Positions 1 to 7,081 of a stretch of 64,000 nucleotides of DNA are shown in pieces. The translations under genes were made by a program, and so were the position numbers. The first letter of the stretch is position 1; the number at the start of each line of letters is the position of its first letter. The stretch comes from Massilia oculi (lineage in GTDB: Bacteria; Pseudomonadota; Gammaproteobacteria; Burkholderiales; Burkholderiaceae_D), in contig NZ_CP029343.1 in assembly GCF_003143515.1 (NCBI RefSeq), positions 2,790,001-2,854,000 on the forward strand, read 5' to 3'. The notes under the pieces are model-generated. The model worked only from the letters and a program-made list of their open reading frames with translations. It was not told where the DNA came from and did not search any database.

Positions 1-222
1 GAGACCCCTAATTGCTAGGCGACCGTCACTTGTTGGAGCTGGAAGAGGTCCTAGCGCTGTTCTAAGTTCACTGAGTAAATGAGCTGCATGTGCAGCATAG
101 TCACCACGAAGTGGCTTACGTTTCCGGTCTCGCGATGGGACTACATATGCCGACTCATCTCTAAAAAGATCAATCGAAATATGAGGACGGTTTCTCTTAT
201 TAAAATTGTTAGACTCCGCCAT
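1..222 (-). CDS. S8 (subtilisin-like) serine protease, N-terminal part, cut by window edge
   Basis: An open frame starts at ATG 222 on the minus strand and stays open for 74 codons to the window edge. It is preceded by an AAGGAG ribosome site and lies 51 bases downstream of the AAA+ ATPase gene in the same direction. The protein begins MAESNNFNKRNRPHISID and continues with a basic stretch (RDRKRKPLRGDY) and an amphipathic helix (HAAHLLSELR). This matches the N-terminal region I know from subtilases encoded beside FtsH-like AAA+ ATPases in mobile elements, but the catalytic Asp/His/Ser domain lies outside the window. The assignment is therefore an inference from the start of the protein and the operon context. 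There is no signal peptide, so a cytoplasmic protease is expected, presumably acting with the ATPase. Confidence 0.6.
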   Translation of the reverse strand, partial: MAESNNFNKRNRPHISIDLFRDESAYVVPSRDRKRKPLRGDYAAHAAHLLSELRTALGPLPAPTSDGRLAIRGL

Positions 223-273
223 AAGCTCCTTAAGAAGTTTACTTTTTCGGTTTACGCAAATTACCTAAACCGC

Positions 274-1272
274 TCAGCGCCGAAACTTGCTTTTTAGTGT
301 TTGCCGATTCTCCAGGGCTTCGCGAAGGGCTGTTGGTGAAACTTTGGAGGCGCCCTCAAGAATAGCATCCTTTACAACGGCGTCAGCTGCTCTCACTAGC
401 TCTCCTGGGCTCAAACCTTCGAGCGTTGGCGCCATGGCGCCCCAAGATTTAGCTGTGAACTTAAATTTTCCAAGTCTACGCTCTAGAATAGCTCTAACAG
501 CATCGACATCAGGAAGGTTATATTCGATTAGCTCATCAAAACGCCGAGCCAAAGCTTCATCCAATATCGACACATGATTTGTTGCAGCGAGCACAACACT
601 ATCAGTAGAGTTGGGCTCCTCCATAAATGAGAGAACTGAATTCAGCACACGGCGGATTTCGCCAACGTCGTTAGAATCCCCTCTGCGAGCACCAATAGCA
701 TCAAACTCATCAAGTAGGTAGACGCCTCTCGTCTGAGAAATTTGATCAAAAAGCAGACGTAGCTTTCCAGCTGTCTCGCCGAAGAATCTACTAAATAGCG
801 ATTCTAATCGGACAGTGAATAACGGTAGGCGAAGTTCTCCAGCAATAGCTGATGCAGTCATCGTCTTCCCTGTACCAGGTGGCCCAACAAGCAGCAGATG
901 AGAAGTTGGTGTTTGACCGTGCTCACGCAAAATAAGTCGTTGTTGCTGCTGTCGAACCACACGCGATAGCCGTTTGGATACCTCATCCGACAATACCATG
1001 TCAGATAGACTAATTCTTGGATATGTACTTTCAACCAATCCTTGAAGTTCACCTCTTGGACGGGCCAATGGGATCGGGGTTTGTCCTCCTGGACTTCCTA
1101 TACTCGGACGTTGATCTCGAGCTTTTTGAACAAGCCGCTTAAGTTTATCTGCGTCATCTGGTCTACCCTGACGCGCCTCTTGCGCGGCTATCTGCAATGC
1201 AATCGACAGAAGTTGTTCCTCATCTCCATCGATATGAGAATTAAGGAGTGCGAGAACTTGTTTAGCTGACAT
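274..1272 (-). CDS. AAA+ ATPase (FtsH/Cdc48-like), partner of S8 protease
   Basis: A 332-residue protein with one AAA+ module after a helical N-terminal region of about 120 residues. Visible motifs are Walker A GPPGTGKT at 130-137, Walker B GVYLLDEF at 183-190, sensor-1 Asn in AATNH near 232 and the arginine-finger segment ALARRFD near 243-244; a helical lid follows. It has no membrane segment and no protease domain of its own. The protease probably comes from the S8 gene directly downstream, so the pair would form a split ATP-dependent protease or a protease controlled by the ATPase. The start is supported by GAGGA 8-9 bases upstream. Pairs of this kind recur in integrative elements, which fits the integrase and relaxase on the same element. 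An anti-phage role is inferred, not shown. Confidence 0.85.
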   Translation of the reverse strand: MSAKQVLALLNSHIDGDEEQLLSIALQIAAQEARQGRPDDADKLKRLVQKARDQRPSIGSPGGQTPIPLARPRGELQGLVESTYPRISLSDMVLSDEVSKRLSRVVRQQQQRLILREHGQTPTSHLLLVGPPGTGKTMTASAIAGELRLPLFTVRLESLFSRFFGETAGKLRLLFDQISQTRGVYLLDEFDAIGARRGDSNDVGEIRRVLNSVLSFMEEPNSTDSVVLAATNHVSILDEALARRFDELIEYNLPDVDAVRAILERRLGKFKFTAKSWGAMAPTLEGLSPGELVRAADAVVKDAILEGASKVSPTALREALENRQTLKSKFRR

Positions 1273-1483
1273 TATCGCGTCCTCGAATAGTTGTAGTCAG
1301 AAGATTGCATTTGCAGCAACTTACTGTAAAGCACCCATGAAGAGGCATAACCTCTGCGCCGCGTCGATAGAACCGAGCAGCCACTGAACCGGCAGCCTGG
1401 CACTTTTGTGAACCTATCATCATAACATCCAGTATAGCGTGGGGACAGATAGCATCAAAGTACAACCTTGAATGCCTCATCAT
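1262..1483 (-). CDS. Small Cys-rich ORF ahead of the ATPase, uncertain
   Basis: A 73-codon frame whose last 11 bases overlap the start of the AAA+ ATPase gene, an arrangement that would allow translational coupling. The protein holds CPH, KCQ, HGC and CCKC segments, which hints at metal binding, but I recognise no family. The ribosome site before it is poor (CAGG immediately before the ATG). It could be a chance frame in the leader of the ATPase/protease operon. Confidence 0.25.
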   Translation of the reverse strand: MMRHSRLYFDAICPHAILDVMMIGSQKCQAAGSVAARFYRRGAEVMPLHGCFTVSCCKCNLLTTTIRGRDNVS

Positions 1484-1499
1484 CCTGCAGCATCACTGA

Positions 1500-1526
1500 G
1501 ACTGTTGCATTTATGCAACCCCAGTC
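1500..1526. repeat. Inverted repeat between relaxase remnant and ATPase module
   Basis: GACTG-TTGCAT-TT-ATGCAA-CCCC-AGTC folds into a hairpin with an uninterrupted TTGCAT/ATGCAA stem. It lies between the end of the relaxase gene and the small ORF. No T-run follows on either strand, so it is more likely an operator or an RNA structure than an intrinsic terminator. A second, shorter palindrome (GCAGCATGCTGC) lies at about 1561-1572. Confidence 0.4.
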
Positions 1527-2211
1527 TACAGTCATAGTGGAAAGTTCAACACTACGACAGCAGCATGCTGCCGGCCTGTTTCAAACATTCAGTCAGGCGA
1601 CAAATGGGGTGCCTTGGCCGAACATTGAAGCGAACTTGACCTGACTGCGCGCTCCACCGAAGACCACTCCTAAGCTTTCAGCCAAAGGCAATGGATCTTC
1701 TCGAAAAGGCTTTAAAATGGTCTCGATCTGTTTTCCAGTCAGCCAGCGGCCTTCCGACAAGAAATCAGCGCAGCGCTGCAACAGGCCTTTACGCTGAGCA
1801 GATGCCAGCTTAACTCTCGATCGGCGCCGCCTGAGACCGTATTTTCTTCCTACGACTTCATAGAATGAGTCCAGTCGAGCCACCATTACTGATTTATTGC
1901 CATAAACTTTTTTCGCAGTAAGCACCCCTTTAAATAAAGGAATTAAGAGAACATGGCAATGTGGGTGGCCTTGATCAAGATGTATTACCGAACTCAATAT
2001 CGGAACATTGAACTCTGCCTCAGCCCAGCTCGTGCAATCATCAAAATATTTAATAATATCTTCGTTCTCACTAGGTAATGAAGTAAAAACAAGTTCAATT
2101 CCCCAAACCGCATCTTTTCTTAACTGCTTACCACCTGTGTCGGCAGACCGGACAATTTCGTCCGCGTCTAGCATTGCTGCCGCCGCACTAGATTGACCGC
2201 GCAAAATAATA

Positions 2212-2219
2212 TTTTTTTT
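2212..2219 (-). other. Frameshift site in A8 homopolymer of the relaxase gene
   Basis: On the minus strand the upstream frame reads SHKTKK into eight A and then runs into a stop after about 13 codons. With nine A it would read KTKKNIILRGQSS and continue into the relaxase body. The cause may be a true one-base deletion, transcriptional slippage on the A-run, or a sequencing error. Confidence 0.7.
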
Positions 2220-2360
2220 GTTTTATGAGAGTCAATGTTCCCATAAGTCCCTCGCTCAGCTACAAGCTCACGAAGATTATGCCTCAAGGCAACTTCCAAA
2301 TGAAAACGGCCATATGGCATGTCGCTCTGACCTGAGTAACTACGATCATTAAGTTTCTTA

Positions 2361-2366
2361 CTTAGG
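2361..2366. repeat. Target-site duplication CTTAGG, left copy
   Basis: The six bases outside the left insertion-sequence end match 3471-3476 exactly. On the minus strand this copy also supplies the TAA stop codon of the transposase. Confidence 0.8.
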
Positions 2367-3339
2367 TGTCGAGTCCCGTCTGATCGTAGACGCGTTTGAC
2401 GAATAGATCAGGTTTGCGTTTCTGCCAATTCTTGAGCGCCTGAATCGGTGTCGTTGAGCCGATAGCTCGCTGCGGGATATGGTGGTTGTAAAGCTTGAGG
2501 TAATTGTGCAATGTGGTCTCCAGATCGGCCCTGCTATCGAAGCGGGTCTGCGCGATCAGCTCACTGATCCTGCCATTGAAGCGTTCCACCATGCCGTTAG
2601 TTTGCGGGTGGCGCGGAGGCGCCAGGCGATGCTCGACTTCCATGCTGCCACATGCCTTGTCGAAGGCGTGATTGCCGCTGGGCTTCTTGTCTTTGGTGGC
2701 AAAGCGGTCGGTAAATTGCGAGCCGTTGTCGGTCAGTATCTTGGTGATCTTGATCGGCGATGCGAGCTTCAAACGGCGCAGGAAATCGACGCTACTACGT
2801 TCAGTCATATCGTTGTAAATATGCAGAAAAACCCAGCGCGTCGCGCGGTCAATGGCAACAAACAGGTAGCGGCGTGAGGTTTCGTCAGGCATCTGTGGCA
2901 GGTACTTGATATCGACGTGCAGGAAGCCTGGCTCATAGTCCTTGAAGGTCTTCTTGGCCTTGATCGTTTCGCCTTCAGCTTGAGGGATCACGTCCTCCAG
3001 TCGTGCCATGCCTTCGCGTTTGAGCAGTCGCGCAATGCCTGAACGGGAGACCTCGGGATTGATGTATTGCCGGGTGATGTAGAGCAGGTCGTCGAGCGGT
3101 AAGTAAAGCGTCTGGCGCAGGGACAGCACGACCAGTTCCTGGGCTGCGCTCAGGGTCGTATGCAGGGTGTGAGCACGATGCGAGCGGTCTTGCACGTCGT
3201 CCCGCTTGAGCCATTTGGCAGCGGTGGCCCGAGTGATATTGAACACCTTGGCCGCTTGACGGTCGGACAGGCCGGAATCCTTGATCTCCTGACGGATTTT
3301 TGGCGTGGTGCGGGCTTGCGGGTGAATGCGTGAACTCAT
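2362..3339 (-). CDS. IS481-family transposase
   Basis: A 325-residue DDE transposase. The N-terminal HTH region (about 1-60, SDRQAAKVFNITRATAAKWLKR) is followed by the retroviral-integrase core. Visible core elements are FLHVDIKYLP (first Asp), the LTDNGSQFTDRF segment (second Asp) and HPQTNGMVERFNGRISE (Glu). The length is normal for the family and the frame is intact, so the element may still be active. Its TAA stop at 2362-2364 lies just outside the terminal repeat, inside the duplicated target sequence. The gene is oriented like the relaxase gene it interrupts. Confidence 0.95.
   Translation of the reverse strand: MSSRIHPQARTTPKIRQEIKDSGLSDRQAAKVFNITRATAAKWLKRDDVQDRSHRAHTLHTTLSAAQELVVLSLRQTLYLPLDDLLYITRQYINPEVSRSGIARLLKREGMARLEDVIPQAEGETIKAKKTFKDYEPGFLHVDIKYLPQMPDETSRRYLFVAIDRATRWVFLHIYNDMTERSSVDFLRRLKLASPIKITKILTDNGSQFTDRFATKDKKPSGNHAFDKACGSMEVEHRLAPPRHPQTNGMVERFNGRISELIAQTRFDSRADLETTLHNYLKLYNHHIPQRAIGSTTPIQALKNWQKRKPDLFVKRVYDQTGLDT
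2367..2385 (+). repeat. IS481 left terminal inverted repeat
   Basis: TGTCGAGTCCCGTCTGATC. It pairs with the repeat at 3452-3470 at 14 of 19 positions. Confidence 0.8.
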
Positions 3340-3451
3340 GCTCGATATGGTGATGTTCTGCGAGGGGCTGACGAACGATGCGGGAAGCCAGCAATTATCT
3401 CATCGAGCACGGCCTTTGCACGGAACAAGGCCATGCTGCGACGGGGAACAT

Positions 3452-3470
3452 GATCACACGAAACTAAACA
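3452..3470 (-). repeat. IS481 right terminal inverted repeat
   Basis: Read on the minus strand it is TGTTTAGTTTCGTGTGATC, the partner of 2367-2385. Confidence 0.8.
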
Positions 3471-3476
3471 CTTAGG
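3471..3476. repeat. Target-site duplication CTTAGG, right copy
   Basis: Identical to 2361-2366. It lies directly outside the right terminal repeat, inside the 5' part of the relaxase gene. Confidence 0.8.
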
Positions 3477-3558
3477 AATGCGCAGGTATTCTCCTTTGAA
3501 CTTGCCTTACTGAGGCCATTTATAGCAATTTCTGCTGGCGTTTTGGACGAGCTGCTCA

Positions 3559-3789
3559 TTAACTAACACCCGAAATTAATGCATCAACATCTCGCACTCG
3601 CCATAGATTTCGGTTGCCTAGCTTGATTGGAACAATGCCGAAAAAATGCCCCTTTTCTGAGAGGCTCTTTCTGATGGTTTGATCCGCGCGCCGAACAAGC
3701 CGAGCTAGTTCAGAGGTAAGGATGAATTCGCTACCGTTTGCGAACGCCGCGAGGGCATGAGAGTTGGTCGTAGTCGTATTAGTCGCCAT
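3559..3789 (-). CDS. Small helix-turn-helix (MerR/excisionase-like) protein
   Basis: A 76-residue protein if started at ATG 3789 (MATNTTTTN...). A longer frame reaches 3933, but the extra N-terminus is not conserved-looking. Residues of about 23-70 (ILTSELARLVRRADQTIRK ... GIVPIKLGNRNLWRVRDVDALI) have the shape of an HTH_17/excisionase winged helix: a helix-turn-helix, then a short wing, then 'R-V-x-D-V-D-A-L'. Its TAA stop overlaps the relaxase ATG (TAATG), so the two were translationally coupled. It may control relaxase expression or act as a recombination directionality factor for the integrase; neither is proven. Confidence 0.65.
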   Translation of the reverse strand: MATNTTTTNSHALAAFANGSEFILTSELARLVRRADQTIRKSLSEKGHFFGIVPIKLGNRNLWRVRDVDALISGVS

Positions 3790-4023
3790 AAGTGCTACCC
3801 ATGTAAGGTTGCGCCGACGTGAGGGGTTCCCGTTGATGCGCAAGGCGATCAGGACTGTATGGCTGAACTTCAGAAAACTTGGATTTCTTTGTTGCGAGAA
3901 TACAACAACCATTCCATGCTGCCTTAAAAGCACCAGAATGGGTGTTGATGTACTGCCAGAGACGTTCCGGTCAGTGAAGTCTACACAAGTATAGACTTCA
4001 TCTAAGCCACGCTTTGACGAAGA

Positions 4024-5352
4024 CTAGGCTGCCGCTACATCAGCGCCGTTTGGATTCTGCTTGCTACTTTGACAACTGATGCCAGCCTCGCAAAGTATCC
4101 ACTCCTCGATCTTGACGTGCCATAGTGAGAGCAGGTCCAAATGACGTCGGATGTAGCTTTGCTCTCGAACTCCTTTCGGAGCATGCCCTTGAATTTCGCC
4201 AGCTATTCCTTCAGGAGTACCAACCCACTCACTAAGTGTTGCAAACGATCGTCGAAGACCGTGCAGAGTAAGGTGAGGCAAGCCTGCAGACGCTAACGCT
4301 TCGTTATGAGCGATCCGAGGTTCTGCAATATGACCCAATGCTGACGCTAGACTCGAAAACACCCACTGGTTCCGGCGCGGTAGCTGAAGAAGCAGCGATG
4401 CAACATATGGTGTCAGAGGAATTTCTCGCTTACCTTCGATCTTGTCCTTCAAAATCATGCGGCCACCCCACGCGAAGCTAACGTCGTCCCACCTCAGCTG
4501 GGCTAATTCCTCGCGCCGCGCACCTGTAAGCAGTAGACACTGTAAATAAGCAGCGAAGACAGGATTTCCAATCTTCCGTACTGCATCGAACCAAGGCTTC
4601 AACATCGCTTTTTGAAGTACGTCATTGCGCCTCTTTGGCTTCCCCAGACTCTCTCGAATACGCGTGCTCCTCGTAGGATTATCTGGAACGATGCTCGAAT
4701 AAGTCTTGTGCGTGCCGCACCAGTTCATACATGCCTTAAGCAAGCGATAGGCTAGCCTAGCACTAGATGGGCGGATTTTGGCCTCAGCCCGAGCCCAAGC
4801 TTCAATTCGTTCAGTAGTCAACGCTATGAGCGGGACACGAGAAAGTGAAAAAAGCGGGCCGGGCTCGGTCAACTTCGGGCTACGGAGACGTCGTTCACCT
4901 CCGGCCTGAATGAGCTTACGATGTGCAGCGATGTGATGATCAGACCAGCCGTTCTCTCGGCTCGCGATTCGATCGGCAACATAGTCTGCCCAGATATCGC
5001 CAAGAGTGACCGATTCTCGTAATGCCTTTGCGTCGGCTGCGGTTCGTGCAGCTTCCTGCGTTGCTTGCTGCTGAGCTTTGACCTGACGCGGATCCTGCCC
5101 TCTGTCGACGATGACCTTCAGTTGTCTTGCCTCAGCCTGGGCTTCGTCGATACGCCACGTATCCACTGAACCTATGGTCATGCGCAGCGCCTCGTTGTTG
5201 AGCTTCGCCTGGAAGATGTACGACTTAGCTCCTGTAGCAGTGACCCTTAGTCCTAAGCCCGGCGCCTCTGTATCCCATAAGAACGACTGGCTCTTGCCAG
5301 ACTCACATTGGAACTCCCGAATCCGGCCAATCGTAAACTTCGTTCTTGCCAT
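4024..5352 (-). CDS. int: Tyrosine-type integrase (P4/DUF4102 family)
   Basis: A 442-residue site-specific recombinase. The N-terminal DUF4102-like arm-binding region (about 1-95; TIGRIREF ... GLGLRVTATGAKSYIFQAK) and a SAM-like core-binding domain (about 115-215) precede the catalytic domain. Catalytic residues visible are Arg279 in TGARREEL, the HxxR box HGLRRSF (364-370), His390 in the QGH segment and the nucleophile Tyr400 in QSYIRRHL. The family typically integrates into 3' ends of tRNA genes, and a tRNA-Thr 3' fragment lies about 180 bases upstream of this start. The gene reads away from that junction. All catalytic positions are present, so it is probably functional. Confidence 0.95.
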   Translation of the reverse strand: MARTKFTIGRIREFQCESGKSQSFLWDTEAPGLGLRVTATGAKSYIFQAKLNNEALRMTIGSVDTWRIDEAQAEARQLKVIVDRGQDPRQVKAQQQATQEAARTAADAKALRESVTLGDIWADYVADRIASRENGWSDHHIAAHRKLIQAGGERRLRSPKLTEPGPLFSLSRVPLIALTTERIEAWARAEAKIRPSSARLAYRLLKACMNWCGTHKTYSSIVPDNPTRSTRIRESLGKPKRRNDVLQKAMLKPWFDAVRKIGNPVFAAYLQCLLLTGARREELAQLRWDDVSFAWGGRMILKDKIEGKREIPLTPYVASLLLQLPRRNQWVFSSLASALGHIAEPRIAHNEALASAGLPHLTLHGLRRSFATLSEWVGTPEGIAGEIQGHAPKGVREQSYIRRHLDLLSLWHVKIEEWILCEAGISCQSSKQNPNGADVAAA

Positions 5353-5416
5353 TAGTCCCCCTCATATCGTTGGCATCTCATGTAACCGCCATGTAACCCG
5401 AATGGCAGTATACCGA

Positions 5417-5428
5417 TCAACGCTCATC
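5417..5428 (+). repeat. 12-bp direct repeat near att site, copy 1
   Basis: TCAACGCTCATC, repeated exactly at 5501-5512, in the AT-rich stretch between the integrase start and the tRNA fragment. The position suits integrase arm-type binding sites; this is inferred. Confidence 0.45.
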
Positions 5429-5500
5429 AATACAAGAATGCCAACAAATATTCCTAAGTCTATGATTTAACTAAACTTTCCTGATCTATAGATATACTAG

Positions 5501-5512
5501 TCAACGCTCATC
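5501..5512 (+). repeat. 12-bp direct repeat near att site, copy 2
   Basis: TCAACGCTCATC, second copy. It begins 84 bases after the first, about eight helical turns, and lies just before the tRNA fragment. Confidence 0.45.
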
Positions 5513-5527
5513 CACATCAGGTTTAGG

Positions 5528-5575
5528 CGATTTGTAATCATCAGGTGGCGGGTTCGAGTCCTGCAGTCGGCACCA
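5528..5575 (+). other. Attachment-site junction: 3' half of tRNA-Thr(TGT)
   Basis: The sequence reads from the anticodon loop (TTTGTAA) through a T-arm (GCGGG-TTCGAGT-CCTGC) and an acceptor strand AGTCGGC to ACCA, as in the 3' half of a tRNA-Thr with anticodon TGT. No D-arm or 5' acceptor strand precedes it, so this is not a working tRNA gene. It is the right-hand junction of the integrated element. The reconstituted complete tRNA gene is expected at the other end of the element, left of this window. Confidence 0.8.
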
Positions 5576-5585
5576 GTCATTCAGC

Positions 5586-5615
5586 AAAAAGCCCAGTCCT
5601 CGGACTGGGCTTTTT
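5586..5615 (+). terminator. Intrinsic terminator behind the tRNA 3' end
   Basis: AAAAA-GCCCAGTCC-TC-GGACTGGGC-TTTTT is a perfect 9-bp stem followed by five T. It originally ended the host tRNA transcript. Its symmetric A/T flanks let it also end the antiporter gene read from the other side. Confidence 0.9.
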
Positions 5616-5633
5616 GTTTGGCTCGGCCCCTTC

Positions 5634-6845
5634 CTACCTGGCTTTCAATACCAGCTCGACGCCGCGCCGCAGCTTCGGATAAACGACCGGAATCGTCAAC
5701 ATGGTGCTGCCGATCGCCATCAACAGCAGCGCCGTAAAGGTCTCGCTGGTAATTACGCCCTTGTCCAGCAGGATATTGGCGAAAATGATCATGATCAGCG
5801 CCTTGGTCTGCAGCAGCCAGCCGATGATCGAGGCTTCTTCCCTGCCCCAGCCAAGCACGCGGCCGGCGATCCGCACGCCCACCAGCTTGCCCGCCACCGA
5901 GGCCGCCAGCAGCACCGCCGCCGCGACGAACACCGCCGCACCGCCGACCGCCCAGTTGGTACGCAGGCCGGTACTCAGGAAGAACACAGGCATCAATACC
6001 AGCAACACATTATGGCGCAGGAAATCGAGCTTTTCCTGGTCGAACCAGTCCGCATCCATCACGGCGCCGGCCAGGAAAGCCCCGACCATATAGTGCAGTC
6101 CGGCCCAGTCGGCGGTAAAGCCGCACACGATCAGCCACACGAGCATCGCGAACCAGCAGTCGCGCTCGGGGATGCTCACCATCATGCGGCGAAACAGCCT
6201 GGTGGCGATGATGAAGACCACGAAGAATCCCAGTTGCCGCCCCACCCGCTCCCAGTCGAGCAGGATCAGCGCCAGCACGCCCCAGATCGCGATGTCGTCC
6301 AGGCTCGCGTAACGCAGGATGCGCTGACCCAGCGGCTGGCGCAGGATGTCCAGTTTTTCCATCAGCAGGATCAGGATCGGCAGCGCGGTCACCGCGCACG
6401 CCATGCCCACCCCCAGCACGAATTGCCAGCTCTGCGCCTGCGGGCCGATCCAGCCGGCGTAGCCGAGCATCCCTGCGGCGGCGATCCCGCCGAACGCCAG
6501 CGGCACGCCCAGCGCCAGTCCGGCGGTGATGCTGCTTTCGCGCCGGTGCTCCCAGGCCTTCTTCAAGTCCAGCTCGATCCCCGCCAGCATCACGAACAGC
6601 ATGACCGCCCACCAGGCGATCCCATTCAGGCACCCGATGACCTGCGGGTTGAATACAAAGCTGTAGTACTCTGGATACGCCTTGCCCAGCACGCCAGGTC
6701 CCAGCAATACACCGGTGATGATTTGCACGACCACCAGTGGCGCCCAGTAATCGGTATTGCCGAGCCGCCAAATCAGATAGGGCACGGCGAAGATCAGCAA
6801 CATCGCGATCAGGAAGATTTCGGTGGTGCCCATTGGACCGTGCAT
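5634..6845 (-). CDS. CPA2-type cation/proton antiporter
   Basis: A 403-residue integral membrane protein with about 11-12 hydrophobic segments covering nearly its whole length. It resembles the membrane domain of Kef/NapA-type antiporters: LLGPGVLGK near residue 50 and a central ASLDDIAIWG segment with the paired acidic residues used for ion exchange (about 180-190). There is no C-terminal RCK/TrkA_N regulatory domain, so it is not a full KefB/KefC. It likely exchanges Na+ or K+ for H+ in the inner membrane. The start at 6845 has AAGGAG at good spacing. It stands alone, divergent from the sugar ABC operon, and is the first host gene beyond the integrated element. Confidence 0.85.
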   Translation of the reverse strand: MHGPMGTTEIFLIAMLLIFAVPYLIWRLGNTDYWAPLVVVQIITGVLLGPGVLGKAYPEYYSFVFNPQVIGCLNGIAWWAVMLFVMLAGIELDLKKAWEHRRESSITAGLALGVPLAFGGIAAAGMLGYAGWIGPQAQSWQFVLGVGMACAVTALPILILLMEKLDILRQPLGQRILRYASLDDIAIWGVLALILLDWERVGRQLGFFVVFIIATRLFRRMMVSIPERDCWFAMLVWLIVCGFTADWAGLHYMVGAFLAGAVMDADWFDQEKLDFLRHNVLLVLMPVFFLSTGLRTNWAVGGAAVFVAAAVLLAASVAGKLVGVRIAGRVLGWGREEASIIGWLLQTKALIMIIFANILLDKGVITSETFTALLLMAIGSTMLTIPVVYPKLRRGVELVLKAR

Positions 6846-6988
6846 GGCTGTCTCCTTGTCTTGTGCGAAAACCCGTCGGCGCGGGCTCGAATATCCGGCG
6901 AGTATCGGCGTAAATATCGGTTCTTGGCAACTTGCAACCTGAAAAAATTCTGAAGATTCGTGTCAAAATTACATATTGCAAGATTTGT

Positions 6989-7017
6989 TTGACCGAGAAT
7001 TAACCCGATGCTATAGT
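6989..7017 (+). promoter_or_regulatory. Sigma70-type promoter of the sugar ABC operon
   Basis: TTGACC, a 17-base spacer, then TATAGT. The -10 box lies in GATGCTATAGTCGG, identical to the box in the promoter at 25617-25646. Confidence 0.75.
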
Positions 7018-7030
7018 CGGACCAAGCCAA

Positions 7031-7044
7031 TGGTAACGTTTCCA
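7031..7044. promoter_or_regulatory. LacI-family operator (AACGTT type)
   Basis: TGGTAACGTTTCCA lies just downstream of the predicted transcription start of the ABC operon, where a bound repressor would block initiation. It is identical to the site at 25659-25672 and nearly identical to 25460-25473. Confidence 0.75.
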
Positions 7045-7081
7045 AACGTGCCAAAAAATAATGGCATTGAACGGAGACACG

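Larger units (their letters stand above)
2367..3470 (-). mobile_element. IS481-family insertion sequence, complete (1104 bp)
   Basis: The ends are imperfect inverted repeats. Read inwards, the left end is TGTCGAGTCCCGTCTGATC and the right end is TGTTTAGTTTCGTGTGATC, with 14 of 19 positions identical and the TGT tip typical of the family. The flanks carry a perfect CTTAGG duplication (2361-2366 and 3471-3476). It contains a single intact transposase gene. Removing the element and one copy of the duplication restores the relaxase reading frame, which independently supports the chosen boundaries. Confidence 0.9.
1593..3559 (-). pseudogene. MobV-type (Mob/Pre) relaxase, broken by IS481 insertion and a 1-nt deletion
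   Basis: Three pieces rebuild one protein of roughly 280 residues. Piece 1 runs from ATG 3559, whose start overlaps the stop of the preceding gene (TAATG), to the insertion site at 3471. Removing the insertion sequence and one copy of its CTTAGG duplication joins it in frame to piece 2 (2366 to about 2220). Piece 2 contains the motif RHNLREL...GNIDSHKTKK. It enters a run of eight A (2212-2219), where one more A would join it in frame to piece 3 (2204-1593). Piece 3 carries HLDQGHPHCH, the HxDxxxPHxH metal motif of Mob_Pre relaxases, with Gln where Glu is usual. RHN-R and NID are the other hallmark of MobV relaxases. The element was probably mobilisable in trans before these lesions. Confidence 0.75.

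Noticed and set aside
79..297. Plus-strand 72-codon frame at the left edge
   Set aside because: It lies antisense to the subtilase start and has no ribosome site or recognisable features.
5521..5575. A complete tRNA gene
   Set aside because: Only the anticodon loop, T-arm and 3' acceptor strand are present. There is no D-arm or 5' acceptor strand upstream, so it is an attachment-site remnant.
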